Positions 1-8,370 are shown, counted from the stretch's first letter. The stretch is DNA of 29,553 nt from an uncultured Lachnospiraceae bacterium (GCA_910577825.1 CAJTOK010000047.1:1-29553), one strand, 5' to 3'. Made by a program: numbers and translations. Notes: generated by a model from the sequence alone, not told the origin.

Positions 1-40
1 GCAATTCATCCCACCACTTTAGAAGTGGGGGACTTCTTGC
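1..40 (+). mobile_element. Right-end remnant of an IS200/IS605-family element (cut by window edge)
   Basis: A short hairpin, CCACTT-TAG-AAGTGG at 14-28, is flanked by CCC and GGG that extend the stem around one bulged A. It is followed by GACTTCTTGC. This layout, a subterminal imperfect hairpin a few bases from the tip, is typical of IS200/IS605 (IS1341-type) right ends. The transposase or TnpB gene would lie left of the window. The DUF1810 reading frame becomes recognisable at about base 47-50, so the junction lies somewhere between 38 and 50. The exact cleavage point cannot be fixed without the empty site. Confidence 0.6.
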
Positions 41-466
41 TACAATAGGTTAAACAGGTTTCTGGAAGCACAAGAGAAAAATTACGGGACTGCCCTGTCT
101 GAAATCCGTTCAGGGCAGAAGCGGAGCCACTGGATATGGTATATATTCCCGCAGGCCAGGGGCTTAGGATTTAGCTATACATCAGAGTTTTATGGCATAG
201 ATGGTCTGGCAGAAGCAAAGGCATATATTGGGAACAGGCTGCTGCGGGAACGGCTGGTGGAAGCCAGTGAGGCACTTCTTGCCCTGGAGCAGTCTGATGC
301 TGGTTATGTGATGGGATATCCCGATGATTTAAAACTCCGTTCGTCTATGACACTGTTTGCTGAAGCTGCCCCAGAAATGGATGTGTTCCAGAGGGTGCTT
401 GATAAGTTCTTTGGCGGGGAGAAGGACCAGAAAACTTTAGACTTGCTGGCATCCTTTTTAACTTAA
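41..466 (+). pseudogene. DUF1810 family protein, 5' end removed by the IS element
   Basis: The frame reads without interruption from 41 to the stop at 464-466. It encodes the DUF1810 core: NRLNRFLEAQEKNYGTAL at the start, then GQKRSHWIWYIFPQ, YGIDGLAEAKAYI, and near the end DDLKLRSSMTLFAEA and FFGGEKDQKTLDLL. The family is usually about 140 residues and begins a few residues before the LNRF motif, so nearly all of the protein remains. However, a stop lies in frame at 20-22 inside the IS hairpin, and no ATG, GTG or TTG with a ribosome binding site precedes the conserved start. The first ATG (257) would give only the C-terminal 69 residues. The biochemical role of DUF1810 is not established. 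The gene runs convergently into the NusG-II gene, and the two overlap by four bases. Confidence 0.75.
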
Positions 467-858
467 TAGGCCACACCATCAATTTGTGGTTTTTCCTGCG
501 ATATAACAGATACAACTACCCTGTGCGGCAGGCATACAAGGGTTTCGCCATTATATTTTATTTTCTTTTGTTTCTGGCATAATTTGTCAGGACAGTCTGC
601 ATCAATAATGGATGCGTAGCCGTTTTTTATTTGCAAAGTATTAGTTCCATTATTATATCCATTTATTATTATTGTAGTATCACTGGCAAGAGGGAGTGTA
701 TTAATAATCCTGCCATCTGCAGTAATCTGTACAGAAGTTCCTGGATTGTGGAAGAATAAGTTATAACAGGTAAAAATTAATACTGCTGTTATAAGGAATG
801 TGGCTGTTAAAATAATATCCCCCCGCCTGATTGTGGTTTTTTTAGTATTTTTTTTCAT
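463..858 (-). CDS. NusG domain II-containing protein, membrane anchored
   Basis: The 131-residue protein starts MKKNTKKTTIRRGD, has one hydrophobic segment at about residues 16-34 (IILTATFLITAVLIFTCYN) and then an extracytoplasmic beta-rich domain. The domain carries the pattern ADCPDKLC, followed by LVCLPHRVVV. These are hallmarks of the NusG_II domain that occurs as a stand-alone exported protein in many Clostridia. The two cysteine motifs suggest a redox or metal-related role, but the function is unknown. I chose ATG at 858; an AAAGGA sequence lies about 14 bases upstream, which is long. A TTG at 906 is possible but has no ribosome binding site. The gene is monocistronic. Confidence 0.75.
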   Translation of the reverse strand: MKKNTKKTTIRRGDIILTATFLITAVLIFTCYNLFFHNPGTSVQITADGRIINTLPLASDTTIIINGYNNGTNTLQIKNGYASIIDADCPDKLCQKQKKIKYNGETLVCLPHRVVVSVISQEKPQIDGVAY

Positions 859-1035
859 TACAGGGCTGGTGATTCCTTTCTGTTCCAAATATATAATAAA
901 TAACAATAGTTTAGCATATTGCCATGGTAATTTCCAGTAGACTGCAGCTTGTTTTATAATATACTGGCGTTATGGATATTTTTGTCATTATGCACAAAAA
1001 ATCAAAAAAAATATATTAGAAATTACAATAAATGA

Positions 1036-1069
1036 ATGGTTGACTAACCATATATTAATAGAATATACT
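1036..1069 (+). promoter_or_regulatory. Promoter of the fab operon with overlapping palindromic operator
   Basis: The -35 box TTGACT (1040-1045) and -10 box TATACT (1064-1069) are 18 bp apart. The -35 box lies inside an inverted repeat, ATGGTT-GACT-AACCAT (1036-1051). A second TTTTGACTAT stretch follows at 1072-1081, with TTTTGATTTAC at 1088-1098. TTTGACTAT-like half-sites resemble the FabT operator family, so autoregulation by the first gene product is likely. The assignment of operator to protein is inference. Confidence 0.6.
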
Positions 1070-1165
1070 TTTTTTGACTATATAATATTTTGATTTACAA
1101 AGCAAGACCGGGGAATGGCAGCGCTGCAGGCGCTGTTTATGGATTTGCTTATTAGGGAAAACAGG

Positions 1166-1612
1166 ATGGATAAAGCTTTAGAAACAATTAATTCAGAACT
1201 TGTCTGGATTTTTGATAATGTCTTGCATATTGAGGCTGTTTCAGTTGCAGAGGAATATAATGGCAAGCTGTCCATGACAGAGGTCCATACGATTGCAGCG
1301 ATTGGGACGGGAGACCATAGAAGCATGGGTGAAGTTGCCAGTACACTGCATATAACGGTTGGTACGCTGACTGTTGCAATCAATAATCTTGTCAAAAAAG
1401 GGTATGCCAGAAGGTATAAAAGTGAAAAAGACAGAAGAATTGTGAAAGTTGGTTTGACTAAACAGGGTAAAAAAGTATATTATATACATGAGAAATTCCA
1501 TGCGGATATGGTAGATGCCATGACAAACGGGCTTAGTGGCAGCGATATGGATATATTGGCAAAGGTTTTGTCAAACCTTAATGAATTTGTGGCACAGAAG
1601 GAGTGCCGTTAA
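1166..1612 (+). CDS. fabT: MarR-family repressor of fatty-acid synthesis (FabT-like)
   Basis: The protein is a 148-residue winged-helix regulator. An N-terminal dimerisation helix (SELVWIFDNVLHIEAVS) leads into LSMTEVHTIAAIG, the helix-turn-helix with recognition helix ITVGTLTVAINNLVKKGY, and the wing SEKDRRIVKVGLTKQGK. This matches the FabT subgroup of MarR proteins in length and layout, and the gene sits directly before fabH, as fabT does in streptococci. FabT represses the fab genes, helped by acyl-ACP. I chose the ATG at 1166 because AGGG lies 8 bases upstream and the resulting N terminus matches FabT. An in-frame ATG at 1115 would add 17 residues but has GGGGA abutting it. It is first in the operon, 21 bases before fabH. 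Confidence 0.85.
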   Translation: MDKALETINSELVWIFDNVLHIEAVSVAEEYNGKLSMTEVHTIAAIGTGDHRSMGEVASTLHITVGTLTVAINNLVKKGYARRYKSEKDRRIVKVGLTKQGKKVYYIHEKFHADMVDAMTNGLSGSDMDILAKVLSNLNEFVAQKECR

Positions 1613-1633
1613 GTACCAGATAGGAGTAATGTT

Positions 1634-2605
1634 ATGACAACAAGAATAATTGCTACAGGGGCATATGCACCTGTACAGGTTATCACTAATGATGACATGG
1701 CCAATGTGGTTGATACAAGTGATGAATGGATAACACAGCGTACAGGAATAAAAGAAAGACATATATCGTCAGGAGAGAATACCTCTGCACTTGCAGTTAA
1801 TACAGCCAGGCAGCTTCTTGAAAGGGCAGGCAGGAAAGCCGGGGATATAGATTTAATAATTGTAGCAACAGTTACAGCAGATTACAGCACACCTTCTGTT
1901 GGATGTATAGTACAGAAAGAACTTGGTGCATCAAATGCAGTTGCGTTTGATGTTACAGCTGCATGCAGCGGTTTTATGTTTGCATTAAGTATTGCAGATA
2001 AATACATAAAGGCAGGCATGTATAATAATGCAATAGTAATAGGCGCTGAAACGCTTTCAAAGATTGTTGACTGGTCTGACCGTTCTACCTGCGTGCTTTT
2101 TGGTGATGGTGCAGGCGGGGCATATGTTGAAAAATCAGAAACATATGGCATAATAGAAGAAGAAATTGGTTCAAAAGGTGAATTATATGATATACTTACA
2201 GGGGGGTATACAGACTGTGCCAATATATTTAATGGCAAGGAGAAAGAGGACTCTTTGTGGTATGTTAATATGAATGGCAGGGAAGTCTTTAAATTTGCTA
2301 CAAAGTCAGTGGTAAAAAGTGTGGAAAGAGTCCTGTCTGGTGCAGGAGTGGCAGCGGAAGATATTAAATATGTTATACCACACCAGGCAAATACAAGGAT
2401 TGTAGATATAATTTCTAATAAACTCAGGATTCCGCATGAAAAGTTTTATATGAATATAGACAGGTATGGAAATACTTCTTCAGCAAGTATTCCTATAGCC
2501 CTTAATGAATTAAATGAAAAAGGGTTAATTGAAAGGGGCGACAAAGTCCTGCTGACAGGTTTTGGCGGCGGGATGACATGGGGGACCATGCTTGTTTCAT
2601 GGTAG
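1634..2605 (+). CDS. fabH: Beta-ketoacyl-ACP synthase III
   Basis: The 323-residue protein condenses an acyl-CoA primer (acetyl-CoA or branched) with malonyl-ACP to start fatty-acid chains in the cytosol. The thiolase-fold catalytic triad is visible: Cys111 in DVTAACSGFMFAL, His250 in IPHQANTRI and Asn280 in YGNTSSAS. The C-terminal GFGGGMTWG loop is also intact. TAGGAG lies 7 bases before the ATG. Length and motifs are normal for the family. It lies between fabT and acpP in the operon. Primer preference cannot be judged from the sequence. Confidence 0.97.
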   Translation: MTTRIIATGAYAPVQVITNDDMANVVDTSDEWITQRTGIKERHISSGENTSALAVNTARQLLERAGRKAGDIDLIIVATVTADYSTPSVGCIVQKELGASNAVAFDVTAACSGFMFALSIADKYIKAGMYNNAIVIGAETLSKIVDWSDRSTCVLFGDGAGGAYVEKSETYGIIEEEIGSKGELYDILTGGYTDCANIFNGKEKEDSLWYVNMNGREVFKFATKSVVKSVERVLSGAGVAAEDIKYVIPHQANTRIVDIISNKLRIPHEKFYMNIDRYGNTSSASIPIALNELNEKGLIERGDKVLLTGFGGGMTWGTMLVSW

Positions 2606-2681
2606 TATGTTCCGCTGTTCCAGGTTTATTTGCAGCAGCGTGGCCATATATTTAATAATTTAATTTTAGGAGGAAAAAATT

Positions 2682-2906
2682 ATGGTATTTGAGAAAATCA
2701 GGGAGATTATTGCAGAGCAGACAGGCAAGGATGAAGAAGAGATTACATTGGATACAAATGTAAAAGATGATTTAGATGCAGATTCTTTAGACCTTTTCCA
2801 GATTATTAATGATATTGAAGATGAGTTTGATATCTCTGTAGAAGACCCAGAAGCTATTGTTACTGTTAAAGATATAGTTGATTTTGTTGAAAGTCATAAG
2901 AATTAG
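2682..2906 (+). CDS. acpP: Acyl carrier protein
   Basis: The 74-residue, very acidic four-helix protein carries growing acyl chains on a 4'-phosphopantetheine arm. The arm attaches to Ser35 in the DADSLD motif. A strong TAGGAGG ribosome binding site precedes the ATG. It lies 76 bases after fabH and is followed by a 78-base gap containing a perfect inverted repeat. Because ACP is needed in far larger amounts than the enzymes, that hairpin may protect or process the upstream mRNA; this is inference. Confidence 0.97.
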   Translation: MVFEKIREIIAEQTGKDEEEITLDTNVKDDLDADSLDLFQIINDIEDEFDISVEDPEAIVTVKDIVDFVESHKN

Positions 2907-2915
2907 GAAGTAAAG

Positions 2916-2959
2916 TTGTCTGGCGGTACCGGTGTTTTTTCCCGGTGCATGCCAGACAA
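2916..2959 (+). other. Stem-loop between acpP and fabD
   Basis: A perfect 9-bp inverted repeat, TTGTCTGGC (2916-2924) and GCCAGACAA (2951-2959), encloses an inner ACCGG (2928-2932) / CCGGT (2942-2946) stem with a T-rich loop. No run of T follows, so it does not look like a full intrinsic terminator. An mRNA stability or processing element, or a partial attenuator, fits better. Confidence 0.7.
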
Positions 2960-2984
2960 TTCCATAATATTGGAGGGGGAACAG

Positions 2985-3920
2985 ATGAAAACTGTCTTTA
3001 TGTTCAGCGGCCAGGGTGCACAGTATGCTGGTATGGGGAAAGATTTATACAATAATTATACAGCTGCAAAGGAAATATTTGACCAGGCAGATGAAGTGCT
3101 TGGTTATTCTATAAAGGATATTTGTTTTAATGATGAAAAGAAACTGGGGGATACGGAATTTGCACAGCCTGCAATATTAACTATGGGCATTGCCGCCATG
3201 AAAGTATTAGAAGAACGTGGCGTGCGTGCAGATATGGCAGCAGGGCTAAGCCTTGGTGAATATTCTGCATATGTTGCAAGCGGTGCAATGGACTTTAAAG
3301 AGGCAGTTGCCCTTGTCCAGAAAAGAGGAAAATTCATGGCAGAAGCAGTACCAAATGGTGAAGGTGCTATGTATGCCATTATAGGATTAGATACAAAGTT
3401 AGTAGAAGATGCCTGTAAAGAAGCTGTGGATGCAGGGCTTGGGCTTGCAGTGCCAGCGAATTATAATGCACCAGGACAGATAGTAATTGCAGGCAAAACA
3501 GAGGCAGTGGCAAAAGCAGCAGAACTTGCAAAAGAAAAAGGTGCAAAGATGGCGGTAAGGCTTAAAGTAAGTGGGCCGTTCCATACAGAGCTTCTTATGC
3601 CGGCAGCAGAAAAGCTCAAAGCAGAGCTTGAAAAACTAACAATTTCACCTATGAAGATACCAGTATTTACAAATGTAAATGCAGAAATAGTACAGTCAGA
3701 AAATGATATTATACCAATATTAACAAAACAGATATGCTGTCCTGTAAGATGGGAACAGATTGTACGCAATATGGGTGAAAAAGGTGCAGACACATTTATT
3801 GAATTAGGACCTGGAAAGACTTTATGCGGATTTGTTAAACGTATATTAAAAGGTGTTGTTAATGTAAATGTTGAGGATACATCTACGCTTGAAAAAGCGC
3901 TTGACAAACTTAATTCATAA
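2985..3920 (+). CDS. fabD: Malonyl-CoA:ACP transacylase
   Basis: The 311-residue enzyme loads malonyl groups from CoA onto ACP. Catalytic Ser89 lies in AAGLSLGEYSA and the partner His200 in VSGPFHTELL. The N terminus FMFSGQGAQYAGMG and the C-terminal FIELGPGKTLCG are typical. The ATG at 2985 has GGAGGGGG five bases upstream and gives the usual family start. An upstream TTG at 2916 would translate through the hairpin and is unlikely. Gene order places it where fabK-fabD occurs in related operons, but no fabK is present here. Confidence 0.96.
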   Translation: MKTVFMFSGQGAQYAGMGKDLYNNYTAAKEIFDQADEVLGYSIKDICFNDEKKLGDTEFAQPAILTMGIAAMKVLEERGVRADMAAGLSLGEYSAYVASGAMDFKEAVALVQKRGKFMAEAVPNGEGAMYAIIGLDTKLVEDACKEAVDAGLGLAVPANYNAPGQIVIAGKTEAVAKAAELAKEKGAKMAVRLKVSGPFHTELLMPAAEKLKAELEKLTISPMKIPVFTNVNAEIVQSENDIIPILTKQICCPVRWEQIVRNMGEKGADTFIELGPGKTLCGFVKRILKGVVNVNVEDTSTLEKALDKLNS

Positions 3921-3969
3921 ATAATAATTTTTAGCCGGGCCGTAAAGCCGGTGTTATATGGAGATTAAT

Positions 3970-4698
3970 ATGTTAAATGGAAAAACAGCAGTAGTGACAG
4001 GTGCTGCAAAAGGTATAGGAAAAGCGGTTGCCCTTGCATTTGCAAAAGAAGGCTGCAATATTGTGCTTAATTACCACAGTACACTGCCTGATGGCGTAGT
4101 TAGCGGAATTGAAGCCTGTGGTGTCCGCTGCCTTCCTGTAAAAGGGGATGTTGCGGATTTTGAATTTGCAGCAGGGCTTGTTAAAGATGTAAAAAAAGAG
4201 TTTGGCACACTTGATGTACTTGTAAATAATGCAGGGATTACAAGGGATATGCTGCTTATGCGTATGTCAGAGGAGCAGTTTGACCAGGTTATAAATACAA
4301 ATCTTAAAGGTACATTTAATATGGTGCGCCATGCAAGCAGCCTTATGCTTAAACAGCGCAGCGGTGCTATTATTAATATGGCGTCAGTATCAGGTGTTAC
4401 AGGGAATGTTGGACAGGCTAATTATGCTGCATCCAAGGCCGGTGTAATCGGGCTTACAAAGTCCGCTGCCAGGGAACTTGCACAGCGTGGCGTTACATGC
4501 AATGCAATAGCGCCTGGTTTTATTGAAACTGATATGACAGATGTACTGGGTGAGGATATTAAGCAGGGAATGCTTGCTTCTATCCCACTTAAACGTTATG
4601 GAAGTGTAGAGGATGTTGCCAGTGCAGCAGTATTTTTAGCAAAGAACACATATATCACGGGCCAGGTGCTTAATGTAGATGGCGGCATGGTTATGTGA
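3970..4698 (+). CDS. fabG: 3-oxoacyl-ACP reductase
   Basis: The 242-residue short-chain dehydrogenase reduces 3-oxoacyl-ACP with NADPH. The cofactor loop TGAAKGIG (residues 10-17), NNAG at about 86-89, and the catalytic Ser139, Tyr152 and Lys156 (within ASVSG and NYAASKAG) are all present. The ending IPLKRYGSVEDVA...ITGQVLNVDGGMVM is characteristic. I chose ATG 3970 because GGAG lies six bases upstream. The ATG at 3958 overlaps that ribosome binding site and would add only four residues. fabF follows 22 bases later. Confidence 0.96.
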   Translation: MLNGKTAVVTGAAKGIGKAVALAFAKEGCNIVLNYHSTLPDGVVSGIEACGVRCLPVKGDVADFEFAAGLVKDVKKEFGTLDVLVNNAGITRDMLLMRMSEEQFDQVINTNLKGTFNMVRHASSLMLKQRSGAIINMASVSGVTGNVGQANYAASKAGVIGLTKSAARELAQRGVTCNAIAPGFIETDMTDVLGEDIKQGMLASIPLKRYGSVEDVASAAVFLAKNTYITGQVLNVDGGMVM

Positions 4699-4720
4699 CA
4701 GTGCAGAAACGAGGTTTTAA

Positions 4721-5962
4721 ATGTCTAGAAGATGTGTTATTACAGGAATGGGTGCAGTTACCCCGCTTGGAAGCACAGTTGCTTCATTCTGGGAGGGAAT
4801 AAAGAATGGCGTGTGCGGTATAGGAAAGATTACAAAATTTGATACAACGGATTATAAGGTTAAGATTGGTGCAGAAGTTAAAGATTTTGACGCTGAAAAG
4901 TATATGGGCAAAAAGGATATAAAAAGAAATGATTTATATTCAGTTTATGCAATGGCAGCAGCGGCACAGGCTATGGAGGACAGCGGCCTTAAGCTTGAAG
5001 GGGAAGATGCGTTAAGGGCAGGTGTTATTGTTGGTTCAGGCATCGGGGGGCTTATGACAATGCAGGAACAGGTAATACGCCTTAATGAAAAAGGCCCTTC
5101 GAGGGTTTCACCACTCTTTATACCTATGACAATCGGGAATATGGCAGCAGGAAATATTGCTATACAGTATGGTGCCAGAGGTGCATGTGAAAATATAGTT
5201 ACAGCATGTTCAACAAGTACACATTCTATTGGTGCAGCATTCAGGGATATTAAGCATGGGTATCTTGATATATGTATAGCTGGCGGTGCAGAAGCATCTT
5301 TATGTGAAATTGGCATTGCAGGGTTTACAAACCTTACAGCACTTTCAACAAATGAAGACCCGTTAAGTGCATGCAGGCCTTTTGACAAAGACAGGGACGG
5401 CTTTGTTATGGGTGATGGTGCAGGAATATTAATCCTTGAAGAACTGGAACATGCACTTGCACGCAATGCTAAAATTTATGGTGAAATAACCGGCTTTGGC
5501 TCAACCTGTGACGCATATCATATGACAGCCCCTTCCCCTGACGGTTCAGGTGCAGCAAGGGCTATGAAGCTTGCAATGGAAGAATCTGGAATAACTCCTG
5601 CTGATGTATCATATATTAATGCGCATGGAACAAGTACACATGCCAATGAGGCTGCAGAAACAGCTGCAATAAAACTTGCATTTGGTGATGAGGCATATAA
5701 AACCCCGGTAAGTTCAACTAAATCAATGACAGGACATCTGCTTGGTGCAGCAGGGGCTGTTGAAGCCATTGTCTGCTTAAAAGCCCTTGAAGAAGGGTTC
5801 CTGCCGCCGACAATTAATTACCATACCCCTGATGAAGAATGTGACCTTGATTATATTCCAAATACTGGCAGGAAAGTTAGTAATGCCGTTTACGCATTGT
5901 CAAATACATTTGGCTTTGGAGGGCATAATGGTGTGCTTTGTTTTAAAAAATGGGATAATTAA
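4721..5962 (+). CDS. fabF: Beta-ketoacyl-ACP synthase II
   Basis: The 413-residue elongating condensing enzyme joins acyl-ACP and malonyl-ACP. The Cys-His-His triad is clear: Cys163 in VTACSTSTHSIG, His302 in NAHGTSTHANE and His339 in KSMTGHLLGAAGAVEA. The FGFGGHN motif at the C terminus is intact. GAGG precedes the ATG by seven bases. It is the only long-chain ketosynthase in the operon, so any unsaturated fatty acid synthesis must use this enzyme or unlinked genes. Confidence 0.97.
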   Translation: MSRRCVITGMGAVTPLGSTVASFWEGIKNGVCGIGKITKFDTTDYKVKIGAEVKDFDAEKYMGKKDIKRNDLYSVYAMAAAAQAMEDSGLKLEGEDALRAGVIVGSGIGGLMTMQEQVIRLNEKGPSRVSPLFIPMTIGNMAAGNIAIQYGARGACENIVTACSTSTHSIGAAFRDIKHGYLDICIAGGAEASLCEIGIAGFTNLTALSTNEDPLSACRPFDKDRDGFVMGDGAGILILEELEHALARNAKIYGEITGFGSTCDAYHMTAPSPDGSGAARAMKLAMEESGITPADVSYINAHGTSTHANEAAETAAIKLAFGDEAYKTPVSSTKSMTGHLLGAAGAVEAIVCLKALEEGFLPPTINYHTPDEECDLDYIPNTGRKVSNAVYALSNTFGFGGHNGVLCFKKWDN

Positions 5963-5979
5963 AAGGGAGGGGCATTAGT

Positions 5980-6519
5980 ATGAAGTTTGAAGAAGTAAAA
6001 GAACTTATTGCCATATTTGAAGAAACAGACCTTAATGATATGGAAGTGCAGCTTGACAATGCAGTAGTCCGCCTTAACAGGGGCAGGGCAGTCCATATGC
6101 CGGCAATACCGCAGCCGCCAGTGTTCCAGGCACAGGGGGCAGAAACTGTATTTATGGCAGGCAAAGCAAATGCCCCGGCAACTGCTGCTTTTCCTGCAGG
6201 CGGCAGTTTATCCATGGAACAGATGGATAAGGCCATGGGAGGGGCTGGTACAGAGGAGAAGGCAAAGGAAGATGGAAAAAGTGGCGGGAAGTTTATAAAA
6301 GCACCTATTGTCGGTACATTTTACCAGAGTGCCTCACCAGAGAAGCCACCTTATGTAAATGTGGGTGATACAGTTTCAAAAGGCGATATTGTATGTATAA
6401 TTGAAGCCATGAAATTTATGAATGAAGTTACAAGTGAAGAGAATGGAAAGATTGCAGAAGTCCTTGTTGAAGACGGGCAGTTTGTGGAATTTGGAGAACC
6501 ACTTTTCAGGCTGGAATAA
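5980..6519 (+). CDS. accB: Biotin carboxyl carrier protein of acetyl-CoA carboxylase
   Basis: The 179-residue protein has an N-terminal segment (MKFEEVKELIAIFEETDLN) that binds the carboxylase. A low-complexity Ala/Pro/Gly linker at about 38-103 leads into a C-terminal biotinyl domain. The biotinylated lysine is Lys145 in EAMKFMNEV; the residue after Lys is Phe rather than the more common Leu or Met. AGGGAGGGG lies before the ATG. It carries the carboxyl group from biotin carboxylase (AccC) to the AccA/AccD transferase. Downstream genes fabZ, accC, accD and accA follow closely. Confidence 0.95.
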   Translation: MKFEEVKELIAIFEETDLNDMEVQLDNAVVRLNRGRAVHMPAIPQPPVFQAQGAETVFMAGKANAPATAAFPAGGSLSMEQMDKAMGGAGTEEKAKEDGKSGGKFIKAPIVGTFYQSASPEKPPYVNVGDTVSKGDIVCIIEAMKFMNEVTSEENGKIAEVLVEDGQFVEFGEPLFRLE

Positions 6520-6546
6520 AGTATAAAAAGGAAGAGGTATATTTAT

Positions 6547-6972
6547 ATGGCAATGGATATAAAAGAGATAATGGAAATTATCCCACACAGGCAGCCGTTC
6601 CTCCTGCTTGACAGGATAGAGGAGATTGTGGAAGGCAAATCTGTTACAGCTATTAAGAATGTAACATATAATGAACCATTTTTTGCAGGGCATTTCCCGG
6701 AAGAACCAGTTATGCCAGGTGTGCTTGTGGTTGAAGCAATGGCACAGGCGGGGGCAGTTGCAATACTTTCAATGGAAGATTTCAAAGGAAAGACTGCATA
6801 TTTTGGTGGAATTAAAAATGCTAAATTTAAGAAAAAAATAGTTCCAGGTGATACACTGCGTCTTGAAGTCCAGATAGAAAAATTAAAGAAAAATGCGGGA
6901 ATTGGGCAAGGTGTTGCTTATGTTGGTGACAAAGTGGCTGCCCAGGCAGAACTTGTATTTATGATTGGTTAG
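6547..6972 (+). CDS. fabZ: 3-hydroxyacyl-ACP dehydratase
   Basis: The 141-residue hot-dog-fold enzyme removes water from 3-hydroxyacyl-ACP to give trans-2-enoyl-ACP. Catalytic His49 lies in FFAGHFPEEPVMPGVL and Glu63 in VVEAMAQAG. The IPHRQPFLLLDRI start is the family signature. The ATG at 6547 has GGAAGAGG upstream; a second ATG at 6553 is a less likely start. It is the sole dehydratase in the cluster. Insertion between accB and accC is the common Firmicute order. Confidence 0.96.
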   Translation: MAMDIKEIMEIIPHRQPFLLLDRIEEIVEGKSVTAIKNVTYNEPFFAGHFPEEPVMPGVLVVEAMAQAGAVAILSMEDFKGKTAYFGGIKNAKFKKKIVPGDTLRLEVQIEKLKKNAGIGQGVAYVGDKVAAQAELVFMIG

Positions 6973-7007
6973 CGGAGGTCCTGGCGGCCGCTTGATTGGA
7001 GGGGTAT

Positions 7008-8366
7008 ATGTTTGACAAGATTTTAATTGCCAACCGCGGTGAGATTGCAGTACGTATAATCAGGGCATGCCGTGAAATGGGGATTAAGACGGTAGCAGTA
7101 TTTTCTGAGCCCGACAGGGAGGCACTCCATACACAGCTTGCAGATGAAGCTGTGTGTATTGGTTCTGCAAAAGTACCAGACAGTTATCTTAATATGAATA
7201 ATATAATATGTGCGGCTGTTGAGAAAAAAGCACAGGCAATACACCCTGGTTTTGGTTTTCTTTCAGAGAACAGTACATTTGCGGCTATGTGTGAGGAGTG
7301 CAATATAAAGTTTATCGGGCCTTCTGCCAGTGTAATTGATGCACTTGGCAATAAGTCCAATGCAAGAGATATGATGATAAAGGCAGGTGTGCCTGTGATA
7401 CCTGGAAGTGACGGGGTGGTTGCGGATACCAGCCAGGCGCATGAAGTGGCTAAGAAACTGGGATACCCTGTAATGGTAAAAGCATCTGCCGGCGGCGGCG
7501 GAAAAGGCATAAGGATAGTACGTTCTGAAGAAGAACTTGATGAGGCTTTTGAATCTGCCAGAAGTGAAACAGTTAAAGCCTTTGGTGATGACAAGATGTA
7601 TATGGAAAAGCTTGTTGAGAATGCAAGGCATGTGGAAGTACAGATATTAGGTGATGCACATGGCAATGTATTGCATCTTGGGGAAAGGGACTGTTCATTA
7701 CAGAGAAAGAACCAGAAAGTGCTTGAAGAAGCGCCATGTCCTGTCTTGTCTGGTGCAGTACGTGAAAAAATGTGCCATTCTGCTGTGCTTGCTGCCAAAG
7801 CGGCAGGATACCAGAGTGCAGGTACTATAGAATTTCTGTATGATGAAGCCACACAGAATTATTATTTTATGGAGATGAACACACGTATCCAGGTAGAGCA
7901 CCCGGTTACAGAGATGGTTACAGGTGTTGACATTGTAAAAGAACAGATTAATATAGCTGATGGAAAGAAACTTTCATTAAACCAGAAAGATATTAAAATA
8001 AACGGGCATGCTATTGAATGCAGGATTAATGCAGAAAACCCGTCACGTAATTTTGCACCATGCCCAGGGCTTATTGATTATCTGCTTATCCCGGCAGGAG
8101 GCCTTGGGGTACGTGTAGACACAGCAGTATATGAGGGCTATGAGATACCGCCTTTTTATGACTCCATGATAGCCAAGGTCATTGTCCATGGAAAGGACAG
8201 GAAAGAGGCAATCTCGAAGATGAAACGTGCATTATATGAATTTATTATAGACGGGATTGATACTAATATAGAGTTCCAGAATAATATATTGAATAATCCG
8301 GATTACCAGAAGGGTAATTTTAATACTTCATTTTTAGAATCTTTTTTAGCAGAGAGGAAGGAATGA
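7008..8366 (+). CDS. accC: Biotin carboxylase subunit of acetyl-CoA carboxylase
   Basis: The 452-residue ATP-grasp enzyme carboxylates biotin on AccB using bicarbonate and ATP. It opens with MFDKILIANRGEIAVRI, has the glycine-rich ATP loop KASAGGGGKGIRIV (about 158-171), and holds the metal and bicarbonate site in EMNTRIQVEHPVTEM (Glu289, Arg293). Length is normal. I chose ATG 7008 with GGAGGGG just upstream; a TTG at 6996 lies within that ribosome binding site. A small AGCGG/CCGCT hairpin lies in the 35-base gap after fabZ. accD begins four bases after the stop. Confidence 0.97.
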   Translation: MFDKILIANRGEIAVRIIRACREMGIKTVAVFSEPDREALHTQLADEAVCIGSAKVPDSYLNMNNIICAAVEKKAQAIHPGFGFLSENSTFAAMCEECNIKFIGPSASVIDALGNKSNARDMMIKAGVPVIPGSDGVVADTSQAHEVAKKLGYPVMVKASAGGGGKGIRIVRSEEELDEAFESARSETVKAFGDDKMYMEKLVENARHVEVQILGDAHGNVLHLGERDCSLQRKNQKVLEEAPCPVLSGAVREKMCHSAVLAAKAAGYQSAGTIEFLYDEATQNYYFMEMNTRIQVEHPVTEMVTGVDIVKEQINIADGKKLSLNQKDIKINGHAIECRINAENPSRNFAPCPGLIDYLLIPAGGLGVRVDTAVYEGYEIPPFYDSMIAKVIVHGKDRKEAISKMKRALYEFIIDGIDTNIEFQNNILNNPDYQKGNFNTSFLESFLAERKE

Positions 8367-8370
8367 TGCC

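Noticed and set aside
3930..3957. Terminator between fabD and fabG
   Set aside because: Only a 4-5 bp interrupted CCGG stem with no T run; fabG is clearly part of the same operon.
7184..7852. 222-residue frame antisense to accC
   Set aside because: It is a mirror of accC codon bias (Ser/Ala/Pro-rich antisense frame) without a ribosome binding site. Similar long antisense frames opposite fabF, accA and accD were rejected for the same reason.
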